A stretch of 64,000 nt of DNA from contig JBITNC010000001.1 in assembly GCA_050084985.1 (NCBI GenBank), forward strand, positions 37,758,001 to 37,822,000. Reading direction: 5' to 3'. Position 1 is the stretch's first letter. The number at the start of each line of letters is the position of its first letter. The notes beneath the pieces were generated by a model that saw only the letters and a program-made list of their open reading frames with translations, was not told the DNA's origin and did not search any database. Positions 35,916 through 49,045 of the stretch are shown here, in pieces. This DNA comes from Nageia nagi. Its lineage: Eukaryota; Pinophyta. A program made the translations under genes and the position numbers.

Positions 35916-36587
35916 TGTAGATGCCTCAAAATGAATCTTTATGTATTTATAAATCATTTTAATCCCTTAACAATGTATTATTTAAAAAGGGATTTAAAAT
36001 GTATAAAAGAAGTGTAGGCCATATATTTGACCTTTGCTAATTATACAAAGGGTCAAATCCTATAATAGAAGCATCCCTATATAAAGGCATTAAAGACATA
36101 CAAAGAGAGGAGGATGGGATTGTCATCAAGAGGAGACTAGACAAGGGGTAGATTACAGAAGACTTAAGACTTCTATCAATTGAAGATCGGATAGAGAATC
36201 AAAGGACTTGAACATCATCTGTAAATCAAACACTTACAAAGTCTTCTTATCTATAACAAGCAAATCTCTTATCTCAAATATTATCATACATTCGTTATAT
36301 TAATAAATCATTCGTTCATTTATCATTTCATCTTTTATTGCATCTTTTATTTGATCATTAACACGACAGGTGATGTAATATTACTAGGGTGTTAGTGCTA
36401 TACTAATGCATATGATATTGCTTGTGTCTTTCCTTTGATTGATTGAATATGTGTGTTAACAAAATGAACCTGTATGTTTAATCATATGTTCTCATATTCT
36501 TGCTTTATGTCAACTAATTAATAGATCAAATAATGCATGTGTTAATTCTCCAAATTAATTACACCATCACGTTATTTAGGGTCTACA
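35916..36587 (+). repeat. 5' LTR of PMD-bearing gypsy element
   Basis: It runs from TGTAGATGCCTC to GGGTCTACA and aligns with 44433-45096 end to end. No primer binding site was recognised in the bases after it. Confidence 0.93.
36001..36008 (+). promoter_or_regulatory. TATA-like boxes in 5' LTR
   Basis: TATAAAAG lies at about 36002, and a second candidate, TATATAAAGG, at about 36079. Both are conserved in the 3' LTR (about 44519 and 44595). Either could drive the element's transcript. Confidence 0.45.
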
Positions 36588-36754
36588 TTTGTTAAACCTA
36601 ACATTCTTACACACCTAGGTCTTCTTCTAGGGCAAAATCCTTTTGTAAAGTCATGAATCCATTTTCGCTACTTTTTCTCTCCATAAAGGAAGTGCTCCAA
36701 ATAGTAGCCAAAGAGTAAGATAAAACTAGGGTTTATTCTGCTTATATCCCAAAG

Positions 36755-38411
36755 ATGGATCTTAATACAGATAACCCTACAATATCTAAATCTAAAATAC
36801 AATTTTTGAAGTTTAGGAGAAGTCTTTGAATTAATCCTGAATTGTGTAATCAAATCTCTCCTCTTAGGACCATATGGGATTCTGAATATTCATATTATGG
36901 TAGATAAATGTCCATTATTGGAGAGACCCCTAATCGATATGCTATTCTTGATCCTAGCAACTTGGATAATTTGGCTTCTCATCCAGAACCTTCTAATGAT
37001 GATGAACTTCCCAATCTTGATAGGATTCCCTATAATGCTCGATCCATTCAACAGGTGTTATCTGATAAGGAAAAACTATAATTTTTTATTTGTAATAATG
37101 CTCCTATTTTGATGAAGCTTCTTACAAATGGAAAATTATTTGGTAACCAGTTGGACACTACAAAATCTAAAGATAGCTTGTTCCGTTATGAGCAATCATC
37201 AAAATGTCTCCAACCTATACATGAAATGCATGATGTACGCGATATGATTGACTATAACCATGATGCAGGTGATGTGGATCCTAATAGAGCAGAGTTCAAA
37301 TCAAATTTGGATGCTGAGTTAGAACAACCATTGCATGCGAATGATGCTTTTAACATAAATGATCAATTAAAACCTGATGATAAAATTACATCTCTCATCA
37401 AGCAACAACTTACTAAAGCTATTAGAGAATCCTTTAACCTACAACCAACTTGAACTCCTGAGGAACATAAGATTAAATTAAGTATTATTATGGATATCCA
37501 AGAAAATACTGATTGGTATAAATAACCTCCATATGAACAATTGAAAATCCTAGTAGAGGTAGTGCATGAAATTGAGCAAGATAGGGTTAATCGTACTAAT
37601 TAGTTTGCTAATTTGAAATACATTCCACCTCAAACAATAAACAATGCACAACAACCTCCTCCTCCTCCCCCACCACCATCCCTAAAAACCAATGTAGGAC
37701 TTAGCAATAATGAGAGTAGTGAGGATGATTTTCTTTCATGTTTAAAAAGATCCCTCACTGCTAGGATTCTTGCTAAAGTAATCCCTAGAAAAAAAAAGTG
37801 TCAAATTTACTAAATTTGATGGTATACAGGATCCTAGGATGCATGTTTATAAATTTCATGAAGAAGCTATTGAATATATACATGATCAAGATTTGTTGGC
37901 TAAGTTGTTTTCTTACAATTTAAAAGATGAGGCTCTCAAATGGTACTTCTAGCTTTCCAAAAGCAGCATTGATTGGTATGAGGATTTGATTCATTTATTT
38001 TTGCATGATTATGGTTATAACATTACTAAGAATATTTATATTAAGGACTTGTGTAAAATTAAACAACTCCCTAACTAATCAATGAAGGATTTTGTAAGGA
38101 TATGGAAAAAAATTGCTAATAAACTCACCATAGATGAACATGAACTCAAGCATATTTTTATGGATGGTCTCTTGCTTATATATAAGCTATTTGTCATTTC
38201 TAATCATGATATGTCTTTAGGAGATATGATTGACACTATTACTAAAAAAGAACTATGCATTAAAAAATTAAGTGTTATGAAACACGTTGAGCATACTTCA
38301 CCTACAAAACCTATTACAAAAAATCAATTCAAGGTTGAAGTAAATAATGTTACTCACAAAAAAAAAGAGGTAACTCCCCTCTCAAAAATACTTGCCAATA
38401 TACTCCTTTGA
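36755..38411 (+). pseudogene. gag: gag of PMD-bearing gypsy element
   Basis: The ATG at 36755 (MDLNTDNPTISKSK) opens a frame kept, with several stops, to about 37790. There, a one-base change in an A-run (about 37790-37798) shifts into the frame carrying VKFTKFDGIQDPRMHVYKF and LLAKLFSYNLKDEALKWYF, the capsid core of Ty3/gypsy gag (PF03732 type), then MKDFVRIWKKIANKL to the stop at 38409-38411. The N-terminal part is acidic with a short polyproline run at about 37650-37680. The capsid core resembles that of the gag-only element at 50416-51975 (DKYNGRSDPRMHIVIF and LARLFSLSLGEEASDWYY), so the two are related. No zinc knuckle was found. Non-functional. Confidence 0.85.
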
Positions 38412-38479
38412 CTGATACTATTGAAAATATTTTGAATATATTGTTAGATGAGGTACTAATTGAATTACCTCCTATTTTT

Positions 38480-38695
38480 AGGATGGATCAAATACCAGCT
38501 GCATAGATCGGACTTGTACATTTGGATAATGCATGGCTAGGGGTATTCATTGATAGGATTTGTACATTCATAATCTTATACAGGATTTCATTGATAATGG
38601 AGCAATTAGGATGGATCAAACACTAGCTGCATAGATAGGACCTATACATCTGAATAATGCATGGCTAGGGGTATTTAATGATCACATACCATCTT
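38480..38695 (+). repeat. 128 bp direct duplication after gag
   Basis: GGATGGATCAAATACCAGC at 38481 recurs as GGATGGATCAAACACTAGC at 38609. Each copy ends in AATGCATGGCTAGGGGTATT. Confidence 0.85.
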
Positions 38696-39589
38696 CACAA
38701 TCTCGAGGGTGCATTAGTATAGTAAGTATTTCCCATAATCTACATTATTTTTTAGATAATACTCATGCATATAGGCATCCTCCTCCAAATAAGAATAGGA
38801 ATAGAATTAAAAGATGTGGTGCCAACAATGTGAATTCTTGCTTTTAAAGTGCTAGTGAATGGAGATGACTAGTACAAAAGTGCCTCTTTTTGTCCCTACC
38901 TTCTTAAAGTGTATTTTGGTAGAAAAACCTCCCTAGATACATAAAGTTATTCCTTGAGCTCTTTTTGACATCACAATCAATGTACATTAGTAGCTAGGTT
39001 ATTTTTGTATCTATTTTGCTTTTTGGTTTTACGTATTCTCCATCCCAATTTTTTTTCTTCTCCTTCTCCATGTTTTCTTTCTATGTACAAAATTTGGGGA
39101 TTCAATTCCTCTCTGTGCATGGCATCAATGTCTTGTTATCTCTATTTTTAGGGCACCAACATCATGAGTTTCCCTATATAGAATGTTTAAAATCAACTTT
39201 CTATCATCCTAAACCATGTTCCCTAGCCTTTAGAAGGATCGAAGGTGTTGTGTTGTGATATCTATGCTCACATACACCCTCCTAAACTTTTTTGACTACT
39301 CCTAAAGTATTTTGGTTCCTTCAGTATGTGTGTCATTTTCATTTGTGCATCTATCTTTTGGTTGTTATCAGTTGTACATAACATAATGTATGCATGTTTA
39401 GCATGTTTTACTATTAATGAGTCTTTTTTTTTGAGTTCATTATGCCTATATATGTGTCCAATGTCTACCATTATAAAAATATAACACAAAAGATAAAAAA
39501 CATAGAGTATTGAATCCCCCAAATGGGTCATACATATATATATCTCAAAAGTCAAAATTTGTTACAACATAAGTACACATGAGTCTTAG
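38696..39589 (+). other. Non-coding spacer in PMD-bearing gypsy element
   Basis: The space where protease and RT would be expected holds no pol motif on either strand. Confidence 0.5.
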
Positions 39590-41640
39590 CCCTACATCCA
39601 GCACCCCTATGGGTGGGCACTAGCACCACTACTAGATGTCTCACTCCTAGAGTGTACTCTCCTACCACTACCACTTGCTCTATATATAGAGACTTCACTC
39701 GAGATATCAATCATCATGAATCCATGTGTCTCTAAAAGTGTCTTGGCCCTTGTATACTTGGCCCAAAATCTAGATATCTTTAGAGCCTATGCTATAATAT
39801 GATCATGCTGAGTTTGCATGAATTCCCACTACTAATATGGTGGCAACATGGTGAGCCTATCCTAAATACCCTTCATTATTTGAGATAATGAAGCCACCTC
39901 TGCATCCTGCATTGCTAGTGTAGACCTCACCAAAGCCAACTCCACCTCTAATGGTTGAAGACATGTCACCTCGACCTTCATTGGCCTCAGTCTAGCTATC
40001 TTAGCCTTCATGGTTGAAACCTATGCATTTGACACTATTTTCATATCATACATAATACCAATTAGTATCTCATTAGCTATATTGAAATATTCAAAAATCA
40101 TGAAGCATTATGAGAAGAATCCTTCTTACCTAGAGTAGAGGTAACTGTTGCTAGCACCTCTAATCTCCCTACTGGTGGAGAATTATCATGGATAGGATTA
40201 TCTACATTCATCTAATCATCCTTTTCTAATGGTAGGCTTGCTACATCATCACTCCTGCTATTTGACTCATCTAGGCCCAAAGGGCTTGGATGAATAGCTA
40301 TCCACCATGCCCAATAATTAGAAAAAACCTTGGAAGCCATAGCTACCTTCATAGTAACATCCACTACTAGCAAATCTAAACATCCTATCACCCACATTGG
40401 TATATCCTACATCTCGTCAGAAATATCTCTCTCAAATGTGTACTGATAGTACATTGGGGGAACTTTTGAAATCAGTTGTTATATCCTAAACTATCTTAGC
40501 ACCCACTCTAGATGATATGGCTTCACTATCTTCCACCTTATCTAGAAGAAGTGGATCTACCTCACCCATGATAAATGATGAGCATCCCCATACCACACAT
40601 AGTCAGCATAGCACACCCATATGATGTTTGCCTCTTGGAGGCTATCAATGTCTCTTCTCCTTTCCTCCATGGATCAAGGAGGCCTATATCCACCTAATGG
40701 ACTAGTCCAACATGTTAAGGCCATGTTTTATGGGTCCTCTCTCACCCTCTATAATCCCATTGGCCTAATAATTGATATGTGCTCATAGGCCTAGACCTAT
40801 AGGAGACTAGCATGAGCAATCATCACATTGACCTTATCAATGTTGATGAATGAATATAAATCCCTGTAAAGTTATGCCATTACTATTGGCCCCCATGTGA
40901 ACTATCACCCTCAAGTGCACATGTCCCATACTATCCATTTCAACCCAAGAGGAAAAAGTGAATGGCTTTTATCAAGACATAGATAGGTGGTAATAATCAC
41001 CACCACATACAACCTCAGGTATCTCCCTACTCTGGTAAACCTACAACCCTCTACAAGTTACATCAATCGGTGATCCTAGTCATGGTCATCTAATCTGCTC
41101 AACTACAAACACTCATACCCATGGATGTTATCATCCCTCATCTCATGTTGATATATCAAACCATCCTTGATGTGTATACCCCATATCTGGTACACATCCT
41201 CTAGAGTTACTATCATTTCATTGGTAGGAAGGTGAAATGAGCAATAATCTTGATCCCATCTCTAAGCCAAGGTAGTGAGAAGAGGTATATCCACCTATAC
41301 TATCCTCGAATATGTAAACTCTCCTAACTTGCATCGTTTTAGAATATCATTTAATTGTTGAGTTCATGGGAAGACTAAAGCTAGATCTAACATTGTAGTC
41401 CTCATCGACCCACCCTGATTAACCCCTTGTGATCTTGCAAGGTAGTGCATGGGTCTATTAGTCTCCCCTCTACACTCATATATATTAAAAATATAGAGTT
41501 TTGATCTATATACTACATGCTTACTTGATAAACTATGAAGATACTCTACTAGATGACCTATCCTACTAGTGATTGGTTGTTGGATTCTCCTCCAATCAAT
41601 GGTAGCCATTCCTTTTGAGTCATGAATCCTTTATAGTCAT
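39590..41640 (-). pseudogene. Plant mobile domain (PMD) coding region, antisense within the gypsy element
   Basis: Read on the minus strand from about 41609, a diverged coding region carries I-P-L-L-T-T-L-A then a stop then RWDQ, followed by FHLPTNEMIVTLEDVYQIWGI (about 41150-41270). This is the core signature of the plant mobile domain (MAIN/MAIL1 and transposon-encoded relatives: R-W...F-H-L-P-x-G-E-M-x-x-T-L-x-D-V-x-x-L-x-G-L). Later blocks (about 40212-40800) keep Trp-rich stretches such as FSNYWAWWIAIHPSPLG, then a Ser/Asp-rich tail. PMD domains are known in plant silencing factors and within Gypsy and Mutator-like elements. In-frame stops throughout make it a pseudogene. Whether it is a captured host gene or an inherited component of this element lineage cannot be decided here. 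Confidence 0.72.
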
Positions 41641-43157
41641 ACTCTTGATAATCCAATTGCTACACTAAAATGAGATATGGAGTGGACACTCTAATAGTGT
41701 AACATTGTTCGTAGGATGGCAAATTTTGCTGGGTAAATAAGGAATCAATGCCTACCTGTCAGAGCTCCAGATGGTAAAGGCATCAAAGTCAAAATGACTT
41801 ATTTTTCCAAATATTTTGATTTTATAAGTTGAATTTGGCACTCAAATTAGGGCATCATATCTTTGTTTCCATATAGTTTTTGCATTCTTATGTGAAGATT
41901 TTATTTGCCTTGTAAAAAATTTAAATCCCTCCCATCCTTTTTTGGATACTAAAAATTGTTATTTCCACAATGTCAATGATGACCAATTCTTTGAGTTTGT
42001 GTGTTATTAATATAAATTGGACCTAATTTATTATCAAAATTTATTCGAATGACACTTGCATGTCCTAGGTAAGTATTGCTTAATTTGTATTTTTCATTAA
42101 AATTTATATTGGGTTTAGGGCACCAATGACATGCTAATTTACTATTTGATGACTATCTGATGCGCCTAATCTATTTTCATCAATTTCATATGATAATGAG
42201 TTCTTATTTATGATATGTAATTAAAAAACTTGGATTATGTATACTTGGTTTTAGTCATGTGGCAAGGTAAAATTATACATTCAAGAAAATTGCTCCTAGG
42301 CAGCTCCAAGCCTATGATATTTTTGAGATTTAGTGAAATAAGAAGGCAATGTCTAATTGGGTGATATTTTTCACTTATTTTGGGGCATCAAAAGTGTGCA
42401 AACATAAGGGTGCTAGTGGCATAAATATCCATAAGTATCTCAAATGATTAAAAATTCTTTGATACTTATCCTTAATTGTACCTTTCTAACATGAGTACCA
42501 GTATCGCAATTATGTTCTCATCATGAGGCATGGATATTTTGCTTTTCTCTTTTCATTCGATGTTATTAAGCATGTTAATTTTGCATTTGGTAATGTTGAT
42601 ATTTGTTAACATGGATTGATGCATGCAAAGTGAATAAATTGACATCTATTGGTTGACCTAAAGTTAGTAAGAAGAAATATGCAAAATAATGGGCATTATC
42701 TCCCCTTTTAGACTTTACTCTACATTTTGCACTACATTTCTCCCAACCTAGCATAACTTTGCTTTCTTCCATGTGTTGAATAATGATGTGATGGATTTTA
42801 GCTACATGCATCATGCAAGTGATAAATGGCTTCCCTTGCCTCCTTTTTTTAGCATCAATTGGGGCAATCTCATATTCAACTATAATTATGGTAAATCAAA
42901 AGAATTTGGCTAATTGAAGTTAAGATAATTTTATTTGAGCCAAATTCAAAGATTCTATACTATCAACAACATGGAAGATTGTATATACAATGCTAGTGGT
43001 GTACATTGACCTATTTTCATGGCATTGATGGCATACACCCTTGGTGTAGAATTACACTCTAGCTCTCAAATCTTCACAAGTTTGAATATCAAGAATTTCA
43101 TTATTCTAACTTAGCATATTCTAATATATCATATAATTACACTCTAGCTCTCAAATC
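41641..43157 (+). other. Non-coding spacer in PMD-bearing gypsy element
   Basis: No coding signal. The motif AGGGCACCAATGACATG and looser variants (GGGGCATCAA, GGGCACTAGCACCATG, AGGGTGCTAGTGGCAT) recur irregularly at about 39150, 39605, 42118, 42382, 42407 and 43965. Confidence 0.45.
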
Positions 43158-43905
43158 TTTGGATCATGGACATAAAAACACATGATCAACGATGGCCAAT
43201 GATATGACTAGTAGAGTTCACTCACTTAAAAGTAAACCAACGATATAGCCATGAGTAATTTGTTGACATTAGATCATCTCCAATAGATGATACATTTTAC
43301 TATGTATCCACATGGTTTTTGCTCTAAACTCATCTAAATAATATTGTCTTTGCATCAAAGACATACAAACATATGATTGCTGATGGCCAATGATATGGCT
43401 AGTGAGAGTTCACTAACTTAAAAGTAAATCAATGATACAATCGTGAGTAATTTTTTGACATTATATCATCACCAATGGATGATACATTTTACTGTGTATC
43501 CATATAGTTTTACTTTAAACCCATGTAAAGCATACTATCTTTGAATCATAGACATAAAAATGTATGATTGCCAATGGCCAATGATACAGCTAGTGAGATA
43601 TCACTCACTTAAAAGTAAATCGGTGATACACCCATCAATAATTTGTTGACATTGGATCATCTCCAAGGATACTACATTTTACTATGCATCCACATGATTT
43701 TTACTTTAAACCCATTTAAAGCATACTATCTTTAGATCATAGACATACAAGTGTATGATCATAGATGACCATCAATACAACTAGTGAGAGTTCACTCACT
43801 TAAAAGATAAATTGATGATGCTACTATGAGTAAGATGTTGACATTGGGTCATCTCTAATGGATGAAATAACTTATTGTGCATCCATCATCATTTTTTGAT
43901 TGACA
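43158..43905 (+). repeat. 191 bp tandem repeat array
   Basis: Four diverged units are anchored by ATGGCCAAT-like sequence at 43192, 43383, 43574 and 43765, an exact 191 bp spacing each time. Each unit contains TTCACTCACTTAAAAG-like and GATACATTTTACT-like segments. Confidence 0.88.
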
Positions 43906-44419
43906 TGTCATTGCAAGTACATAGATATAACAAAAATAGAAGACACTTATAGTCAAAACTAGGGCACTAGCACCATGCTCACAGTCTGTTGGGCCACCAG
44001 TAGCATATAAATTTTATTATTTCCACTCATTCAAACCATCACCTTTCTATTTTGAGGTATGAACATGAGTGCATCAGTTTCCTAATTATCAAACACAATG
44101 AAATGACCATATTCATTATTGAAATAATATATAGGAGGAAAATTATATCTTCCATCTCCAACCTTGGATATGAATTTTCATATTTATCCAATCATCATCG
44201 AAATAGTATTTTTGAAGATAGCTTCTTTAGTAGCTTTTTCCTTGGCTACTCCACTCAAGGATCTTTCTTAGGGCACCCAAGTCAAAAGGGGGGTAGCATA
44301 AAGACCTTCAACATCATTCAATAAAAGATAGCATTAGCAAAAATATCAAAAACATTTCTTCTATAGTTTGGCTACATTCTTGTTTGGAAATGTAATTTCA
44401 TGGCTTCAATCACATATCC

Positions 44420-44432
44420 AAAGAGGGGCAAA
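44420..44432 (+). other. Polypurine tract
   Basis: AAAGAGGGGCAAA directly precedes the 3' LTR at 44433, which fixes the element orientation as plus. Confidence 0.75.
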
Positions 44433-45096
44433 TGTAGATGCCTCAAAATGAACCTTTATGTATTTATAAATCATTTTAATCCCTTAACAATCTATTATTT
44501 AAAAAGGGATTTAAAATGTATAAAAGAGGTGTAGGTCATATATTTGACCCTTACTAATTATAGAAGGGGTCAAATCCTATAATAGAAGCATCCTTATATA
44601 AAGCATTAAAGACATACAAAGAGAGGAGGATGGGATTGTCATCAAGAGGAGACTAGACAAGATTAGAAGACTTAAGGCTTTTATCAATTTAAGATTAGAT
44701 AGAGAATCAAAGGAATCGAACATCATCTGTAAATCAAACACTTGCAAAGTCTTCTTGTCTATAACAATCAAATATCTTATCTCAAATATTATCATGCATC
44801 TATTATATTGATAAATACTTCATTCATTTATCATTTCATCTTTTATTGCATCTATTATTTGATCATTAACATGATGCAATCAACATACTATTACTAGGGC
44901 ATCGATGTCATACTAATACATATGATATTACTAGTGTCTTTCCTTGATTGATTGAATATGTATGTTAACAAAGCAAACCTATATGTTTAATCATTTGTCA
45001 TCATATTCTCACTTTATTTCAACTAATTAATAGAGCAAATAGTGCATGTGTTAATTCCTCGAATTAATTACACCATCGCATTATTTAGGGTCTACA
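44433..45096 (+). repeat. 3' LTR of PMD-bearing gypsy element
   Basis: It runs from TGTAGATGCC to GGGTCTACA, partner of 35916-36587, followed by ATACT at 45097-45101. Confidence 0.93.
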
Positions 45097-45101
45097 ATAC
45101 T
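45097..45101. repeat. Target site duplication ATACT, right copy
   Basis: It follows the terminal CA of the 3' LTR and matches 35911-35915. Confidence 0.9.
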
Positions 45102-47651
45102 CCCTCTTAATGTTGAGTGGTGAGACAAATTTTATTTCTCAATCTTCAAAATTATTCTTTTTTGAATCCTTTTGTGAAAATGTTTGCACTTAGTTGTTGT
45201 CCAATATTTTAGTGCTTCAAATATACAACCTTATGTCTAACATGTCTATTATGATATGAAATTTCAAATCAATATGTTTATATCTACTATGGTGGACTGA
45301 ATTTTTTACAATCTTGATTACACTTGTATTATCACAAAAAATATTGTTCAAATATTTTTAACTTCACCAATATCTTCAAGTATTTTTCTCAATAAAAGTG
45401 CTTGTGTACTTGTTGCAACATATTCTATCTCTATTGAAAATAAAGAAATAATACTTTTCTTCTTTGAGCTCCAAGTTATCACTCTTGATCGAAGTGAAAA
45501 TACTTTTCAAATGTTTATTTTGTTGATTTTCTACCATCCAAACAATTTCCCCAATTTGATATTATTATAATTATCTATATATATATATATATATATTAAC
45601 ATTATGAAGTATGCCAAAATTCAAGGTTCCTTTGACATATCTTAATATTCTCTTAGTTTCTCTCATGTGGTTCTATGAAGGTTCATCCATATACCTTCAT
45701 ACAAGTGAAGTTTTAAATGCTATATAACAAGTTTTGTTGTAGTAAGGAATAGTAAGATCCCAACAATGCTTTTAAATAATTTTTCATCCCCATTCTCTTC
45801 TATATCATCTCTATATAACATTTCTCCATATGCCATAAGTTTATAAACTATTTTATATACTTCCATGCCATATTTTTTCAACATATATTTTGTATATTTT
45901 GATTGTTAAATGAAAATCTTGTTATCACCTTGATGTACTTCTACACTGATAAAGTATTGCATTGATCCTAAATCTTTCATTTAAAGGCCTTCACTATTGC
46001 ATGTTTGAAATTATCCAAAATCATTTTACTACTTTCCATATAAATCTAATCATCAACATATAGGCACACATGAATAATATCATCACCTTAATTCTTGAAA
46101 ACCTAGAGCATGGGATCATTCTCTCATTTCTTGAAACTATAAACTTGGAAATATCCATAAATTATTAAGTATTATGCTCTAGGTGTTTGCTTGAATCCAT
46201 ACAATGCTTTCTTCAACTTAAAAACATGGTTTTTTACCACTTTCACTTTAAATCCTTGAGGTTATTCAACATAAATCTCATCTAAATAAAAATTCAAGAA
46301 TGCACTTTCACATCCATGTGATGCAATTTTTATTATTTTTTGGTTTCCAATAAAAAATTATTTGAATTATATCTCATCTTATAACTGATGCAATACCTTT
46401 TTGTGAATTCTTTTGCAACCAACCTTCCTTTGTATCTTTCTATGCTTCCATCACTATTGAACTTTATTTTGTAGACACACTTAGATATAACAATCTTATT
46501 ATCCTTAGGAAATTCCACAAGTTACCAAGTATCAATTTTTTAATGGTGTTAATCTCTCCTTTAAAATCTTGTAACTATACACCATTAATACGAGTATCTT
46601 CAACAAATGATATTTTTAAATCAACTTGAGAAAATAAAGCATAAATCACTAGCTCACCATTTTGTTCTTCCTCATCATCACCATACATTTGTAGCTTTTA
46701 CAATCTTGAAATAACTTGGTCTAACTCTTGCAATTGAATTTTCATTAATCTCCTTTCAAATTTCTTATCTATCATTTGCTAGGTGGTGGTTATTTGAGTA
46801 TTCTCTTTCCTTTTATTTATCTTCATGGTGGGACTTGTAGATGAGTTGCTTGTACTTGGACTTGATGTGATCTCCTTTGAAATTATTGATATACTACTAT
46901 GTAGGCTTGGAGGAGTAGAGGAAATACTTCAAGGTTATCCCCCACATACATTATTTTCTTCAACAACATTGATCTTGGTTATTGATTTTCAATGACTATA
47001 CACTCCACCTTACTTTTTGGATTATACTATTTATATAAACCTACTTGTTTCAATATCTCACAAAATGCATGGATTACTCTTGAGGTACAAATTATTCCTC
47101 ATTTCATCATTCACATGTGCATATATGCAAGATAACGATTTTTTTCTAAATGACTAATAGTGGCTTTTATGTTATACCATGCTTCATATGGAGTCTTTTT
47201 GTTTAATGCTCTTATGTAGCATCTGTTTAGGATATACACTATTATATCAATTACATAGGACCAATAAGAATTGCTCAAACCTTTTATCTTCAATATGCTT
47301 CTTATCGCATTCCTATAATGGTTTTATTTTTTCTCTTCCAGAGCTTATTTTGTTGTCGTTTATAGCTAGTCATGATCTACCTCTTAATGAAATGTTTGTA
47401 AAAATCATTAAAATAATTTAAGAAATTTTTACCTCCATGATCAGTTTTCAAACACTTTATTTTATAGCCACTTTTATTATCAACAAATTATTTGAAATTC
47501 TTGAACACACCAAATGCTTAATCCTTATGTTTCAAAAAATATACCCAACCAAACACTTCTTGGAAAAATCATTAATGAATTTAAGAAACTATGAATAATT
47601 ACTAAACTTGTATGTTTTCATATGTCCATAAATACTGAAATGTACAACTTG
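45102..47651 (-). pseudogene. Minus-strand Ty1/copia element: integrase, RT and RNase H
   Basis: Reading leftward, the integrase end reads YWSYVIDIIVYILNRCY and KKTPYEAW (47111-47293). RT begins with VYKIKFNSDGSIERYKGRLV (46400-46470) and continues with MKDLGSMQYF and K-Y-T-K-Y-M-L-K-K-Y-G-M blocks. RNase H ends with VHHSRYKHIDLKFH (about 45230-45290). All are standard copia pol blocks in the expected order. A TA dinucleotide run lies at about 45577-45595. Stops are frequent. The gene is cut on the right by the gag-only element (resuming at 53568) and on the left by the PMD-bearing element (resuming at 35910). Confidence 0.88.
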
Positions 47652-47656
47652 GAATG
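47652..47656. repeat. Target site duplication GAATG, left copy
   Basis: It directly precedes the LTR at 47657 and matches 53563-53567. Confidence 0.92.
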
Positions 47657-48511
47657 TGTTTACAAATAAAAATTGAGAGTGCAAATAAGTAAATAGATAA
47701 ATATCTACAAACCCAATATATTTGTATTTGAACTAAAGATAGCAATTTATTCTAGATAACAATAAACAAAATAACCAATTCAGAAATGTAATTGTAATTA
47801 TATCAAACAAGACTGTGGTTTGTATACTTACCTCACGGAACGTACCTGACAATGAAAGATGAAGATGTTGGCGATGTACTGATGATGAACTGCCTCTCAA
47901 AAACGTAGTCACCTGTGAAGATGCAAAAAGAGGACCGCGGGCGGTCTGTTTCAGAGATAATAGAGCGCCGGTGGTGTTCCTAGTTCATAAGGGAGCACCA
48001 ACGGCCTTCTTTTGATGATTTTTGATCTCTCAATCAAGTACAGAGCTTTAATATGAATGTCTCAGATAGCAGTGTGATATCAGAATAGATCATAGATGTC
48101 AGGATAGCTCACGAAAGGAAGCACACAAACCACAACCTTGTAGGCGGTACCAAGAGATACCTTAAGGGGTAGCCACTTACAAGACCATAGCGGTATCATG
48201 TGTATCCTTGTTATTGTGGACTTACTATTAGATCCCTTATTTATATAGATATAGGTAATACCACCCATAGGTCGGCGTGCATCCACATAAATAAGGTTAA
48301 TTCACAAGATTTAAGATAAATACATCAATAAACAAGATAATGCATGCAATATTCAAGATAAACCATGCAATATTCAAGATAACCCATGCAATATTCATAT
48401 TCAAGACAAACATTGATATTATCACTTTAATCCATTCAAGACATAGTTAGGCCAAGCATATTTCATTAATTTATTGATTTAAAAACATAAAATCATTTTT
48501 ATGTGTTAACA
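47657..48511 (-). repeat. 3' LTR of gag-only element
   Basis: It begins TGTTTACAAATAAAAATTG and ends ATGTGTTAACA on the plus strand. It is homologous to 52675-53562, which is 33 bp longer mainly because of a local duplication of a GAGCACCGGTGGTGTTCC unit. Confidence 0.94.
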
Positions 48512-48526
48512 GATGCCCCACTTTGG
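48512..48526 (-). other. Polypurine tract of gag-only element
   Basis: The minus strand reads AAAGTGGGGCATC immediately before the 3' LTR. Confidence 0.75.
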
Positions 48527-48859
48527 ATGTGAAATCGAAAGAATCATGAGGTGACTTGAGATTTTGCATTCAAAGTAAAACACAATATCATAGCAAACAA
48601 TTTTGATAAGCAATGATGAACACTAACCATTCCAAACTTAAACAACATCATGATAAAGCTTATAGGTTAAGAAAACTCCCTTTTGATATTACCTTGGGCA
48701 TGCTTGCCCCTTCCATTTTGCTGTAGAAGGTGATAACCTGATATGTTTGATAATCTGATAAGCTGATAATCTTGCCGTAATGCTGATGACCCATGACGAC
48801 AAACTTGACAACACACATGACAGTGACCGGACAAACGACTTGACCACACATGTCGACCG

Positions 48860-49035
48860 GACGACATCTTGACATGACCACATCATAAGACAAAACATGA
48901 CAACACATGACAACACACATGACAAGACATGATAACACACATGACCAACTCACAAGACAAGACATGATAGCATACATGACCAACTCACAAGACAAGACAT
49001 GATAACACACATAACAACACATGATAACCATAACC
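48860..49035 (-). repeat. CATGACAACACA-type short tandem repeat
   Basis: Irregular repeats of ACATGATAACACACATGACC and CAACTCACAAGACAAG units. Open frames read from it are repeat artefacts. Confidence 0.8.
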
Positions 49036-49045
49036 ACACATAGGA

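Larger units (their letters stand above)
35916..45096 (+). mobile_element. Pol-less Ty3/gypsy element with gag and antisense PMD region
   Basis: A 9.18 kb element with LTRs of 672 and 664 bp (TG...CA), a clean polypurine tract, and perfect duplication ATACT. The interior holds a gypsy gag on the plus strand (36755-38411), no detectable protease, RT or integrase, a plant-mobile-domain coding region on the minus strand (about 39590-41640), and a 191 bp tandem array (about 43158-43905). Without pol it would depend on another element's enzymes. It lies in the minus-strand copia element. The LTRs are similar but clearly diverged by eye. Confidence 0.92.

Noticed and set aside
37650-37680. Polyproline run as a special feature
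   Set aside because: A short CCT/CCA run within degenerate gag, common in gag linkers.
45577-45595. TA dinucleotide run
   Set aside because: A simple microsatellite within decayed copia sequence.
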